Notes under the pieces: model-generated | Databases searched by the model: none | The model's input: only the letters and a program-made list of their open reading frames with translations | What the model was told of the DNA's origin: nothing | Translations under genes and position numbers: made by a program | Assembly (NCBI GenBank): GCA_030536655.1 | Contig: JAUNPN010000003.1 | Span: 1 to 54,567 of the forward strand | Direction: 5' to 3' | Length of the DNA: 54,567 nt | Source of the DNA: a bacterium | GTDB lineage: Bacteria > Bacillota > Clostridia > UBA1381 | Shown here: piece by piece, positions 43,043-51,347 of the stretch | Numbering within the stretch: the stretch's first letter is position 1 | Layout of the letters: every line of letters starts with the position of its first letter

Positions 43043-43228
43043 ATGAAAAGAACTTATACTGCACCGCAAATGCGCCTTTCATATTTCGAAAGCAGAATGC
43101 ATACAGCAGACACAAGCGCAGTAGTACAAACAGACGGTGCGGACATTACTGAAAGAGCGATGAAATCACAAAAAGTGATTAGTGTAGAAAAGGTATCGCT
43201 TAACAGCCTTACGTTTGAAAATAAATAG
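43043..43228 (+). CDS. Small 61-aa protein of unknown function
   Basis: Starts at ATG 43043 behind GAAGGAG, 16 bases after the large secreted protein, and has its own terminator, so it belongs to the same transcript. The sequence begins MKRTYTAPQMRLSYFES and ends SVEKVSLNSLTFENK. No signal peptide, membrane segment or cysteine is seen. A K-x-Y-x-A-P opening is common in short clostridial proteins encoded beside secreted proteins. It could be a modified-peptide precursor or a chaperone-like factor, but no maturation enzyme is adjacent. Confidence 0.75.
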   Translation: MKRTYTAPQMRLSYFESRMHTADTSAVVQTDGADITERAMKSQKVISVEKVSLNSLTFENK

Positions 43229-43238
43229 CTTAAGCAGA

Positions 43239-43276
43239 CCGGCAAATCTCGTAAATCAAGGGATTTGCCGGCATTT
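43239..43276 (+). terminator. Terminator after the 61-aa gene
   Basis: A 10-bp perfect stem (43239-43248 with 43262-43271) with a 13-base loop, followed by CATTTTG. Confidence 0.75.
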
Positions 43277-43320
43277 TGTAGTTTATGTAAATTTATCTGA
43301 TTTCAGTATTTCGGAATACT

Positions 43321-43353
43321 ATGCACTTCTTTAATTACGGATAGACTCTAAGC
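43321..43353 (-). repeat. Family-C repeat fragment (C4)
   Basis: On the minus strand AGAGTCTATCCGTAATTAAAG then AAGTGCAT, the left border of family C. The rest of the element is missing. It lies between convergent genes. Confidence 0.6.
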
Positions 43354-43363
43354 ATAAATAGTA

Positions 43364-44155
43364 TTATGCCTTATACAGATCGCCGATGTTTTCCTTATAT
43401 TCGCGAGGGGTCATGCAGTAAATTCTCTTGAACGCACGGTTAAACGTACTCTGGCTTGTAAAGCCGGAGATTGAGCAGATGTTTGTTATAGAATCGTTGG
43501 TTGAGCGTATAAGTCCGGCGGCATATTCGGCGCGTATGAGAGAAAGATAATTCGGCAGGCTCATTTTTATCTTTTCCGAAAATGTATGCGAAATATAGAA
43601 CCGGCTGACCGAGAATTCCTTTGCCAGTGAATCAAGGGTTATTTCTTCACGAAAATTCTGACCTATGTATGTTATTATTTTGTGCGTCAAATCCTCAACA
43701 GGAACGCTGCTCTTATGCTTAAGAGTAAGCTTTTTCATAAGCTTTGCCATGATAACAAGCGACCATGCAAGCCGCTCGGAAAAATCAGTGCAGACCGCAA
43801 GTTCCCGGAAGGCAAGCGCGGTTGAAGCGTCAACATCCTTTATAATCGGAGAATTCGGAGAAAACATCGTTAAATCGGGGAACAGTCCGTGGAAAAGCTC
43901 CTGGGAAACTATTGCGAAAATCTGTTCCGTAGGACGCTGCTCATTCCTATAGTAGGTGTGTATCACATTCGGGAATATGATTGCCGCTTGTCCGGCTTTG
44001 ATTTCATAATCGGCGCCGTCAATATTTATATGCTGACCAAGCTCGAATACATAAATCAACTCAATCTGCTTGTGTATATGAGAGCGGTATTTAAGCTCTC
44101 GGTGGTTTAATATTATATTTATATCGGACGGCTGAAATTCGTAAAAAGGAATCAT
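43364..44155 (-). CDS. AraC-family transcriptional regulator with cupin sensor
   Basis: The 263-aa protein has an N-terminal cupin (HIHKQIELIYVFELGQH ... IKAGQAAIIFPNVIHTYYRN) and a C-terminal AraC helix-turn-helix pair (LAKEFSVSRFYISHTFSEKIKMSLPNY and ICSISGFTSQSTFNRAFKRIYCMTPREYKE). It is divergent from the GH3 gene at 44316 with 160 bases between, so it likely controls that gene in response to a sugar. Good GGAGGT site before the ATG. Confidence 0.9.
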   Translation of the reverse strand: MIPFYEFQPSDINIILNHRELKYRSHIHKQIELIYVFELGQHINIDGADYEIKAGQAAIIFPNVIHTYYRNEQRPTEQIFAIVSQELFHGLFPDLTMFSPNSPIIKDVDASTALAFRELAVCTDFSERLAWSLVIMAKLMKKLTLKHKSSVPVEDLTHKIITYIGQNFREEITLDSLAKEFSVSRFYISHTFSEKIKMSLPNYLSLIRAEYAAGLIRSTNDSITNICSISGFTSQSTFNRAFKRIYCMTPREYKENIGDLYKA

Positions 44156-44315
44156 TTCTTACCTCCATTAAGTTCATATGACAATCAGTGCAATTTTTGA
44201 CTGTTTTTTTTGCGTATCTGACTATTATTATACACCAAAATATGATATAATTCAAGTATGAATATAGTGCAAAAGGTAAAAATTTTACCAAAAAGAGTGC
44301 GGAAAGGAAGATTTT

Positions 44316-47300
44316 ATGAAAAGATTACTCGCATTGACAACAGCGGCGGCACTGGCTGTATCGGGAATGGCAATTCCTGCTTATGCCGCTGATTACGGTA
44401 TCGCGTCGATAGGTACAGACGGTTCCGTTACGCTTAATTTCGGAGCGGACTCAATCACGCAGAAGGGCGGCGGAAGCATTATTGATGATATTGTAAATAA
44501 TGTAAAGCGTCCGGATAATCTCAAAACAGATGACAGTAACACCGCAGTTTTGACGCTGCCGGAAATTGATCTGAACGGAACGGGCTATACAAAGGTTGAT
44601 TTGTATGCGGCAAGTAAAAATGATGCGGCTGTTACAATTAAGGTAGGTGATACGGAGGTAGCCTCCTATGCCAATGTAAACAGCGGTGCATGGGACAGCT
44701 ATGCAATATCAACGGCAAACCTTACAACTGCGGAAGCGAGCGGAAACGTTACATTGAACATAACAGGCACAGGCGCAAAAGCATATTGCGGAAATTATGT
44801 TTATGTCAGGTTCTATGGTGACGGAAACGTTGTTCCGCCGGCGGTACCGACAGTTCAGCCGACAGAAAAGCCGGAGGGACTTCTCCCGTATCAGGACGAA
44901 AGTCTTTCATTCGAGGAAAGAGCGGCAGACCTTGTTTCAAGAATGACGCTTGAAGAAAAGGTCGCGCAGCTCGGCTACACAGCTCCGGCAATACCGAGGC
45001 TCGGAGTTGCAAACTATAACTACTGGAAAGAGTGTCTGCACGGAGTTGCAAGACAGGGTAAGGCTACTAACTTCCCGGCACCGCTTGCACTTTCCAATAC
45101 ATGGAACAGAGAACTTGTTCATTCGGTTGCGGATATAACCTCGACCGAGGCAAGAGGAAAGAACAACAAGACAAATCTTTCGTATTACACTCCGACAATT
45201 AACATGGCGCGTGACCCGCGCTGGGGACGTAATGAGGAAACCTACGGCGAGGATCCGTACTTAACAGGTCAGCTCGGCGGAGAGTTTGTAAAGGGTATGC
45301 AGGGCGATGATGAAAAATATGTAAAGATCATTGCAACAATCAAGCACTTTGCGGCAAACAACAACGAAGCAAACCGCCGCGGCGGCTCGTCAATCATGAA
45401 TGAGTACAATTTCAGAAATTACTACTTAAAGGTATTCCGGAATGTAGCTGAAATTGAAATGCCCGGTTCGGTTATGTCGTCGTATAACGCGACGTCAATA
45501 TACCGTGACGGAAATCTGCTCTTTAACTATAAGCCGTCGGCGGCAAATACATATCTTCTGACAGATATTTTAAGACGTACATGGGGTTTTGACGGATATG
45601 TTACAACAGACTGCGGCGCGGGTGAGGACTTAATCAAGAATACTTCATATATGAACGGTGTTCTCGGAACCACCTCGGAAAAGAGCGGCGCGTACATTGC
45701 GGCGGCTCTGCTTGCGGGAATGGATTTGGAATGTAATCTCGGCGGGGGCAATGCCTCAGTTACAAACGGCGCCGAGGCTGTTCTTGAGGGTTATATAACA
45801 GAGCAGCAGCTTGAAACGAATATTTACCATTTATTCTTACAGCGCTTCAGAACAGGAGAATTTGACAGCAATCCGTCATACAGAGATATTACAAGCAATG
45901 TAATTGAAACAGACGAGAACGTTGCTGTTGCGGAGCAGGCAGCTGAGGAAAGCTGGGTTCTGTTAAAGAATGACAGTGATATTCTTCCGATAAAGGATAA
46001 GAAAAACATCGCAGTAGTCGGAAACATGGCAAATCTGCTTGTTCTCGGTGACTATACTGGTACGCCGGAAAAGACCGTAAAGCCGATTACGGGTATCAGA
46101 GAAGCCTTTGAGGCTGATGGCGCTGAGGTGAGCTATCTTGGTGAAATAACAGATGATGAGAAGCTCTTTAACCTTAAGAGCATGACCTTCATTATGAAGG
46201 ATGGTTCAAGAAAGACGATTGACCTTACAAAGGCTGAAAAGGTTTCCGGAATGACGGCTGCAAACGGCGGATTTACGGATATAACTCCTGCTGCGACAGC
46301 TGTAATCAAGAATGTGAACTTCTTAAATGTTGCGTCTGTTGAGGCAGAGCTTTCAACAGGTTCAAGAGTGGGCGGTTCAATAAATATTGCCTATGGACAG
46401 GGCGGTCCTACCGTTGCGTCTGTAAGCACGTCTCCGACAGCCGAGCTTGACAGCTATACAGCGTGCACAGGAGAATTTACAGGTGAGGACGGCGGCTATA
46501 ACGGCACAGCGGATATGTACATTTCAGCAAGCGCAAGAGCTGTTGAGTTCTCGGTTGAAGCATATAAGCAGCAGCTCGATGCGGCGGATGTAATTATTGC
46601 ATATGCAGGAACGATTCCGAAGCAGGATGGTATGGGCGATGCTGATTCATCAGAGTCGAAGGACAGAAAGAATATTGACCTTCCTGCACATCAGTCGCAT
46701 GTTCAGACAATATGTGATGCATATCCGGAAAAGACGGTTGTTGTTATGTCAACAGTCGGTCAGATTAATGTAGAGCCGTTCATGAATAAGTGTAAAGCAA
46801 TTCTCTGGACCTCATACAACGGTCAGACACAGGGTACTGCACTCGGAAAGGTTCTCACAGGAGATGTTAATCCGTCAGGACGCCTTACCACAACATGGTA
46901 TAAGAATGCGGACGTTCAGAAGCTTGAGCTTTCGAATACAGAACAGCAGAAGATCGGCAGCATAACCGGCAAATATACAAACTATGATATTCAGCCGACA
47001 GACACTAAGCCGGGCAATACATATCAGTATTATAACAATACACCGGTTTACCCGTTCGGCTATGGCTTAAGCTATACAAGCTTTGAATATTCAAATATGA
47101 CCATAGACAAGACGGAGGCGGACGCTAACGGAAAGGTAACGATGACTGTTGACGTAAAGAATACAGGAAACACCGGCGGCAAGGAGGTTGTTCAGCTTTA
47201 CGTTTCACATCCTCAGAGTAACAGCATGACACCTAAGAAGCAGCTTAAGGGCTTTGAAAAGGTTGAGCTGGCAGCGGGCGAAACAAAGACGGTTTCGTTT

Positions 47301-50099
47301 GCTCTTGATGTTTCCGATATGGAGCTTTACAGCGAAAAGCTTGTAAAGAACGAGGTTCCCTCAGGAACATATACAGCTTATATCGGAAAGAATGCTGATG
47401 ATGTGTCGCTGTCAAAGACATTTAACGTAACAGGCACACTGGATGCATCATTAAAGACTGTAAAGGCAATGCCGGACGGCATATCCCTTTCGGCATATAT
47501 TTCGGAGGACGGCTCAAAGCTTTCGCCGATTTATAAGATTAAAGCAAACCTTTCAGCAGTTATGAATGATGAAAGTGTTTATGACATTGCAAAGGCGCAA
47601 GTAAGCTATGCAAGCTCGAACGAGGCTGTGGCAACGGTTGATGAGGAAGGCACTGTAACCTCAGGAACAGTTGAGGGTACTGCTGTAATTACAGCAACAG
47701 TAACGATTAACGGAGTGACAAAGACAGACAGTTTCCCGGTAGTAAACGTGCTTACGGTTGCGAATGACGATATTCCATATGTAATTAGCAAGGTAACAAA
47801 TCAGAAGGACGGAAATGTCGATGTAACACTTTCGTACAGAGGCAGTGTTGCGGCTACAGATGTGACATTAAAGGCAGAGGTTCTTAACGCTGACGGAAGC
47901 GTTAAGTCAACGGCAAAATCAACCGTAAAGGGCGCAGACAAGTTCTCGGTTGCGACAGGCGCTGCTGACGGTGAAAAGGTAAGGTATACGGTAGAAAATT
48001 CGGACGGAAAGGCTCTTTCGGAAAGTTATGAATTTGTATATAACGTTCCGATTCCGAGTAAGATTGTGACATATTATCTTGAAAGTCCGGATTATGATTA
48101 CTCGCAGCTTACCGGCGGTACGGACGGAATTAAGTATGATAAAACGGTAAACGGACTATCAGGCTACGGCAGCTGGAAGCTTGACACAAAGTCAAAGGGC
48201 TCGTACACATATGTGGATACGAATGACAATGAATACAGCTATGATTTCACAAAATCGTGGTCAGCCGGCTCAGGCGGCAAGGAAAAGCGCAGCTTGTATT
48301 TCACTCCGCTGGGTGAGGGTAAGGTAACGGCGGTATTCTACGGAAGCGAGTCAATTAGAAGCATGACAATCCAGCAGGGCAGCAGGTCGGCAGTTCAGGA
48401 GGGAACCGGCGCAGTTGCGGAGGTAAGCCTTGATATAACCAATACGGCAGAGCCGGTTTATATTTACGGCGGCAGCAGCACAAAGTATCTGTATGCGATT
48501 ATCGTTGAGTATTACGGCATGGGCGGTACAGTTGACCCAAGTGCATCACCGTCAGAAACATCATCACCGGAACCGACGTCAAAACCAAAGCCGTCAGGAA
48601 CGACATATACATATACAGTTCCGGAAGCAGGTATTGCAATGGCGGCAGGAACAGCGCTTATTGATAATGACGCGGTAAAGGTATATATAACAAATGATAT
48701 AACAACAAATATAAATGACCAAAGCGCTTTTGATCAAGCAACATATTCGGCGAATATTCCGTTCCGAGGAAACGGCATTGTAAAGGCTCATCTTGATGAC
48801 CTTTCAGGCAATAACAGAGAGGGTGCGGCAAACGTTGCGGTTATACCGAAGAATGACGGAGAATTTACCGCAGCAATCGGAATTAACGCGGAAAAGACGA
48901 TGCGCGTATGGGATAATACCGACAACAAGGAGATTCAGACTGTAACATCGGTACAAAAGGGTGTATCGCAGATAAGCGCAGAAATGAAGGCAGGACACGA
49001 GTACCTCGTATATGCGGCAGGAACAACAGCCTGCATATTAAAGGCAGAGTATCTTGCATATGACAAATCGGATGTTACGTCATCACCGGATGCAACATCA
49101 CAGCCGACGTCATCACCGGATGCAACATCACAGCCGACACCATCGACTGATGTAACAACATCGCCGGATACAACGGAGCAGCCATCGGATAAGGTTACAG
49201 TAACATATGATGCGGCGGCTCAGGTAATCAATATAGACGCGGGTTCACAGAATATTGACAATGCGGCGGTAATCATTGCGTCATATGAGGACGGCAGAGT
49301 TGCCTCGGTAAAGACATATACAGCGGAGGCTGTAATTGGTAATATTGCTCTTAATGACGGTGACAGGGTTATGGTCTGGGATTCGTTAAACGGTATGACG
49401 CCGATTTCGGATGTATTTGTATACGCGGCTCAGGGTGAGCTGATGGATATACAGGCTGTAAGCTGGAACGGAGATAATGACATACTTCTCACAAAGGATA
49501 CGGTTTCGGGTGAAACAAAGATTATGCAGAAGCTCATCGGAAATCAGATGGCAGAGCTTTCGTTAGACAGCTTTTACAGTGCTGACGAGTCATACAGCTA
49601 CGGCGATAAGCTGACTGTAAATGCTCTGGCAGTGTATAAGGACAGACTGTATGCGGCTTGTGACGATGGTTATGTAGTCATGCTCACAAACTGTATCAAG
49701 TGCTATCAGTTAAAGAAACCGGTAGATTTTGACATAAAGTCGATGGAAATTGTTGACGGGAAAATGACAGTATACGATGAAGACGGAAACAGCACCGTAA
49801 TTGATATGAGCGAGCTTGGCGGCGACTCAATAGAGGCGGATGAGGCAAACGCTCTTATATCGAACGGCGCGGTTCTGATTGATGTAAGAAGTGCGGAGGA
49901 GTTCGCTGAGAAGTCTGTGGATGGCTCTGTCAACATTCCGGCAGATGAGATAGAAGAAGGAATTGCGGCTTATGATACCGATGCAGTGTTGATTTTCTGC
50001 TGCGCATCGGGAGCAAGAGCACAGGTCGCTCTTGAAAAAGCAAAGGAGCTTGGTTATACAAACGTATATACACTCGGAAGCATTGATAAGCTGATATGA
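44316..50099 (+). CDS. Secreted multidomain GH3 beta-xylosidase/beta-glucosidase-like enzyme with C-terminal rhodanese domain
   Basis: A 1927-aa exported enzyme. Order: signal peptide (1-25); small beta domain (about 26-170); GH3 N-terminal barrel from about 188 (RMTLEEKVAQLG, YWKECLHGVARQGKATNFPAPLALS, KHFAANNNEANR) with probable nucleophile Asp near 432 in TDCGAG; GH3 C-domain from about 545, interrupted by a CBM-like insert (about 620-745); Fn3-like domain (about 915-1040); BIG2-like domain (about 1095-1145); two beta domains (about 1250-1400 and 1430-1585) joined by Ser/Thr/Pro linkers; a beta-rich segment (1640-1838); and a rhodanese fold (about 1839-1927) with C1896 in FCCASGARA. TDCGA and the ECLHG motif point to xylan or arabinoxylan fragments. 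The rhodanese is unexpected. Regulated probably by the divergent AraC gene. Confidence 0.9.
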   Translation: MKRLLALTTAAALAVSGMAIPAYAADYGIASIGTDGSVTLNFGADSITQKGGGSIIDDIVNNVKRPDNLKTDDSNTAVLTLPEIDLNGTGYTKVDLYAASKNDAAVTIKVGDTEVASYANVNSGAWDSYAISTANLTTAEASGNVTLNITGTGAKAYCGNYVYVRFYGDGNVVPPAVPTVQPTEKPEGLLPYQDESLSFEERAADLVSRMTLEEKVAQLGYTAPAIPRLGVANYNYWKECLHGVARQGKATNFPAPLALSNTWNRELVHSVADITSTEARGKNNKTNLSYYTPTINMARDPRWGRNEETYGEDPYLTGQLGGEFVKGMQGDDEKYVKIIATIKHFAANNNEANRRGGSSIMNEYNFRNYYLKVFRNVAEIEMPGSVMSSYNATSIYRDGNLLFNYKPSAANTYLLTDILRRTWGFDGYVTTDCGAGEDLIKNTSYMNGVLGTTSEKSGAYIAAALLAGMDLECNLGGGNASVTNGAEAVLEGYITEQQLETNIYHLFLQRFRTGEFDSNPSYRDITSNVIETDENVAVAEQAAEESWVLLKNDSDILPIKDKKNIAVVGNMANLLVLGDYTGTPEKTVKPITGIREAFEADGAEVSYLGEITDDEKLFNLKSMTFIMKDGSRKTIDLTKAEKVSGMTAANGGFTDITPAATAVIKNVNFLNVASVEAELSTGSRVGGSINIAYGQGGPTVASVSTSPTAELDSYTACTGEFTGEDGGYNGTADMYISASARAVEFSVEAYKQQLDAADVIIAYAGTIPKQDGMGDADSSESKDRKNIDLPAHQSHVQTICDAYPEKTVVVMSTVGQINVEPFMNKCKAILWTSYNGQTQGTALGKVLTGDVNPSGRLTTTWYKNADVQKLELSNTEQQKIGSITGKYTNYDIQPTDTKPGNTYQYYNNTPVYPFGYGLSYTSFEYSNMTIDKTEADANGKVTMTVDVKNTGNTGGKEVVQLYVSHPQSNSMTPKKQLKGFEKVELAAGETKTVSFALDVSDMELYSEKLVKNEVPSGTYTAYIGKNADDVSLSKTFNVTGTLDASLKTVKAMPDGISLSAYISEDGSKLSPIYKIKANLSAVMNDESVYDIAKAQVSYASSNEAVATVDEEGTVTSGTVEGTAVITATVTINGVTKTDSFPVVNVLTVANDDIPYVISKVTNQKDGNVDVTLSYRGSVAATDVTLKAEVLNADGSVKSTAKSTVKGADKFSVATGAADGEKVRYTVENSDGKALSESYEFVYNVPIPSKIVTYYLESPDYDYSQLTGGTDGIKYDKTVNGLSGYGSWKLDTKSKGSYTYVDTNDNEYSYDFTKSWSAGSGGKEKRSLYFTPLGEGKVTAVFYGSESIRSMTIQQGSRSAVQEGTGAVAEVSLDITNTAEPVYIYGGSSTKYLYAIIVEYYGMGGTVDPSASPSETSSPEPTSKPKPSGTTYTYTVPEAGIAMAAGTALIDNDAVKVYITNDITTNINDQSAFDQATYSANIPFRGNGIVKAHLDDLSGNNREGAANVAVIPKNDGEFTAAIGINAEKTMRVWDNTDNKEIQTVTSVQKGVSQISAEMKAGHEYLVYAAGTTACILKAEYLAYDKSDVTSSPDATSQPTSSPDATSQPTPSTDVTTSPDTTEQPSDKVTVTYDAAAQVINIDAGSQNIDNAAVIIASYEDGRVASVKTYTAEAVIGNIALNDGDRVMVWDSLNGMTPISDVFVYAAQGELMDIQAVSWNGDNDILLTKDTVSGETKIMQKLIGNQMAELSLDSFYSADESYSYGDKLTVNALAVYKDRLYAACDDGYVVMLTNCIKCYQLKKPVDFDIKSMEIVDGKMTVYDEDGNSTVIDMSELGGDSIEADEANALISNGAVLIDVRSAEEFAEKSVDGSVNIPADEIEEGIAAYDTDAVLIFCCASGARAQVALEKAKELGYTNVYTLGSIDKLI
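49080..49138 (+). repeat. Tandem 30-bp repeat inside the GH3 linker
   Basis: Two near-exact copies of a 30-base unit encoding SSPDATSQPT, then a diverged third (STDVTTSPDT). It is a typical expandable Ser/Thr/Pro linker between secreted domains. Confidence 0.85.
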
Positions 50100-50103
50100 T
50101 AAA

Positions 50104-50140
50104 AATGTGCTGCAAAACATTGTTTTGCAGCACATTTGAA
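50104..50140 (+). terminator. Terminator after the GH3 gene
   Basis: A nearly perfect hairpin (50104-50119 with 50121-50136) followed by T-rich sequence, 5 bases after the stop. Confidence 0.8.
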
Positions 50141-50172
50141 TTTAGGAATACATTGTGGGAGTTTTTAGCTTA

Positions 50173-50236
50173 AGAGTTTATCCGTAATTAAAGAAGTGCA
50201 TATTGCAAAGTCGGATTTTTTTGGCGGATAGGCTCT
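50173..50236. repeat. Family-C short inverted-repeat element, complete copy C1
   Basis: 64 bp bounded by AGAGTTTATCCG (50173-50184) and CGGATAGGCTCT (50225-50236), which are inverted repeats with two mismatches. The core is TAATTAAAGAAGTGCATATT. Fragments occur at 33149, 35174 and 43321. No coding capacity. Confidence 0.75.
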
Positions 50237-50291
50237 AAATAACGGCAGTATTATAAATCGTACGATATACAAAAAAATGTAAAAATCGCCC

Positions 50292-50320
50292 TTGAATCGC
50301 AGGAATAAATATGCTATAAT
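50292..50320 (+). promoter_or_regulatory. Promoter of the WYL regulator operon
   Basis: TTGAAT (50292-50297) and TATAAT (50315-50320), 17-base spacer. A frame that starts at 50292 lies on this promoter, which rules out that upstream start. Confidence 0.75.
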
Positions 50321-50351
50321 AATTATAAAAACTGCTAAGGGGGAAATAAAT

Positions 50352-51347
50352 ATGCCGAATAAATCGGGACAAAAAATAAAGCTTTTGTATTTAAAGGACA
50401 TATTTGAGCAGAAAACAGATGAGGATCATCCGCTGAGTATAAATCAGATTATTGATGAGCTTGGGAAATACGGTGTGGATGCGGAGCGTAAAAGCCTATA
50501 CCGAGATATAGAAACCTTGCAGGAGTATGGAATGGACATCTGCTCCCGCAGAGAAAAGCACTTTGTTTATTACCTCGGCAAACGTGATTTTGAGGAGGTG
50601 GAATTGAAGCTGCTTGCCGACGCTGTTTCAGCGTCAAAGTTCATTCCGAACCGATATACCATGCAGATAATCAAAAAGCTCGGCAGACTTACAAGCGAGT
50701 ATGGCGCTGCAAAGCTTGACCGTCAGCTGTATACTGAAAAATCCACTAATGATGAAATGAGCGTTATTTACTATAACATAGATTCAATTTACCGTGCAAT
50801 TGACGGCAACTGGCAGATTCAGTTCAGATATTTTGACTATACTATGAAAAAAGCTCGTGAGCTTCGCCATGACGGAGCGTTTTATCTAATCAGTCCGTGG
50901 GCGCTTGTATGGAATGACGGAATGTATTATCTTGTGGGATATGAAAGCAAAGATAAGCAGATAAAGCATTATCGGGTTGATAAGATGCTGAAGACCACGA
51001 TTAATGAAAAGCTTCCGCGAGATGGTCAGCAGGCTTTTCTGGATTTTGATATAGATAAGTATAAGCGCAGAGTGTTCGGAATGTACAACGGAGAAACACG
51101 TGACATAAAAATGCATTGTCACAAGTCGCTTGCAAATCTTATTATTGACCGTTTTGGCAGAAAGGATATAATTATGTATCCTGTGGATGAGGAGCATTTT
51201 GACGTTCATGTAAAGGTTGCTGTAAGTCCGGTGTTCATTTCATGGGCAATGGGACTGGGTGATAAGCTTTTGGTAGTTTCACCGGAAAGCGTCAGGGAGG
51301 AAATACGTAAAATGTCACACAGGCTTATAGAGGTATATGCAGAATGA
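50352..51347 (+). CDS. WYL-domain transcriptional regulator
   Basis: A 331-aa protein with an N-terminal helix-turn-helix (about 10-70: LSINQIIDELGKYGVDAERKSLYRDIETLQEYG) and a WYL sensor domain (about 120-210: IQFRYFDY ... YLISPWALVWNDGMYYLVGYESK), followed by the WCX-type C-terminus. WYL proteins bind nucleotides or nucleic acids and often regulate stress or defence genes. ATG at 50352 behind AAGGGGGAA. It overlaps the next gene by 4 bases (ATGA), so it probably regulates its own operon. Confidence 0.92.
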   Translation: MPNKSGQKIKLLYLKDIFEQKTDEDHPLSINQIIDELGKYGVDAERKSLYRDIETLQEYGMDICSRREKHFVYYLGKRDFEEVELKLLADAVSASKFIPNRYTMQIIKKLGRLTSEYGAAKLDRQLYTEKSTNDEMSVIYYNIDSIYRAIDGNWQIQFRYFDYTMKKARELRHDGAFYLISPWALVWNDGMYYLVGYESKDKQIKHYRVDKMLKTTINEKLPRDGQQAFLDFDIDKYKRRVFGMYNGETRDIKMHCHKSLANLIIDRFGRKDIIMYPVDEEHFDVHVKVAVSPVFISWAMGLGDKLLVVSPESVREEIRKMSHRLIEVYAE

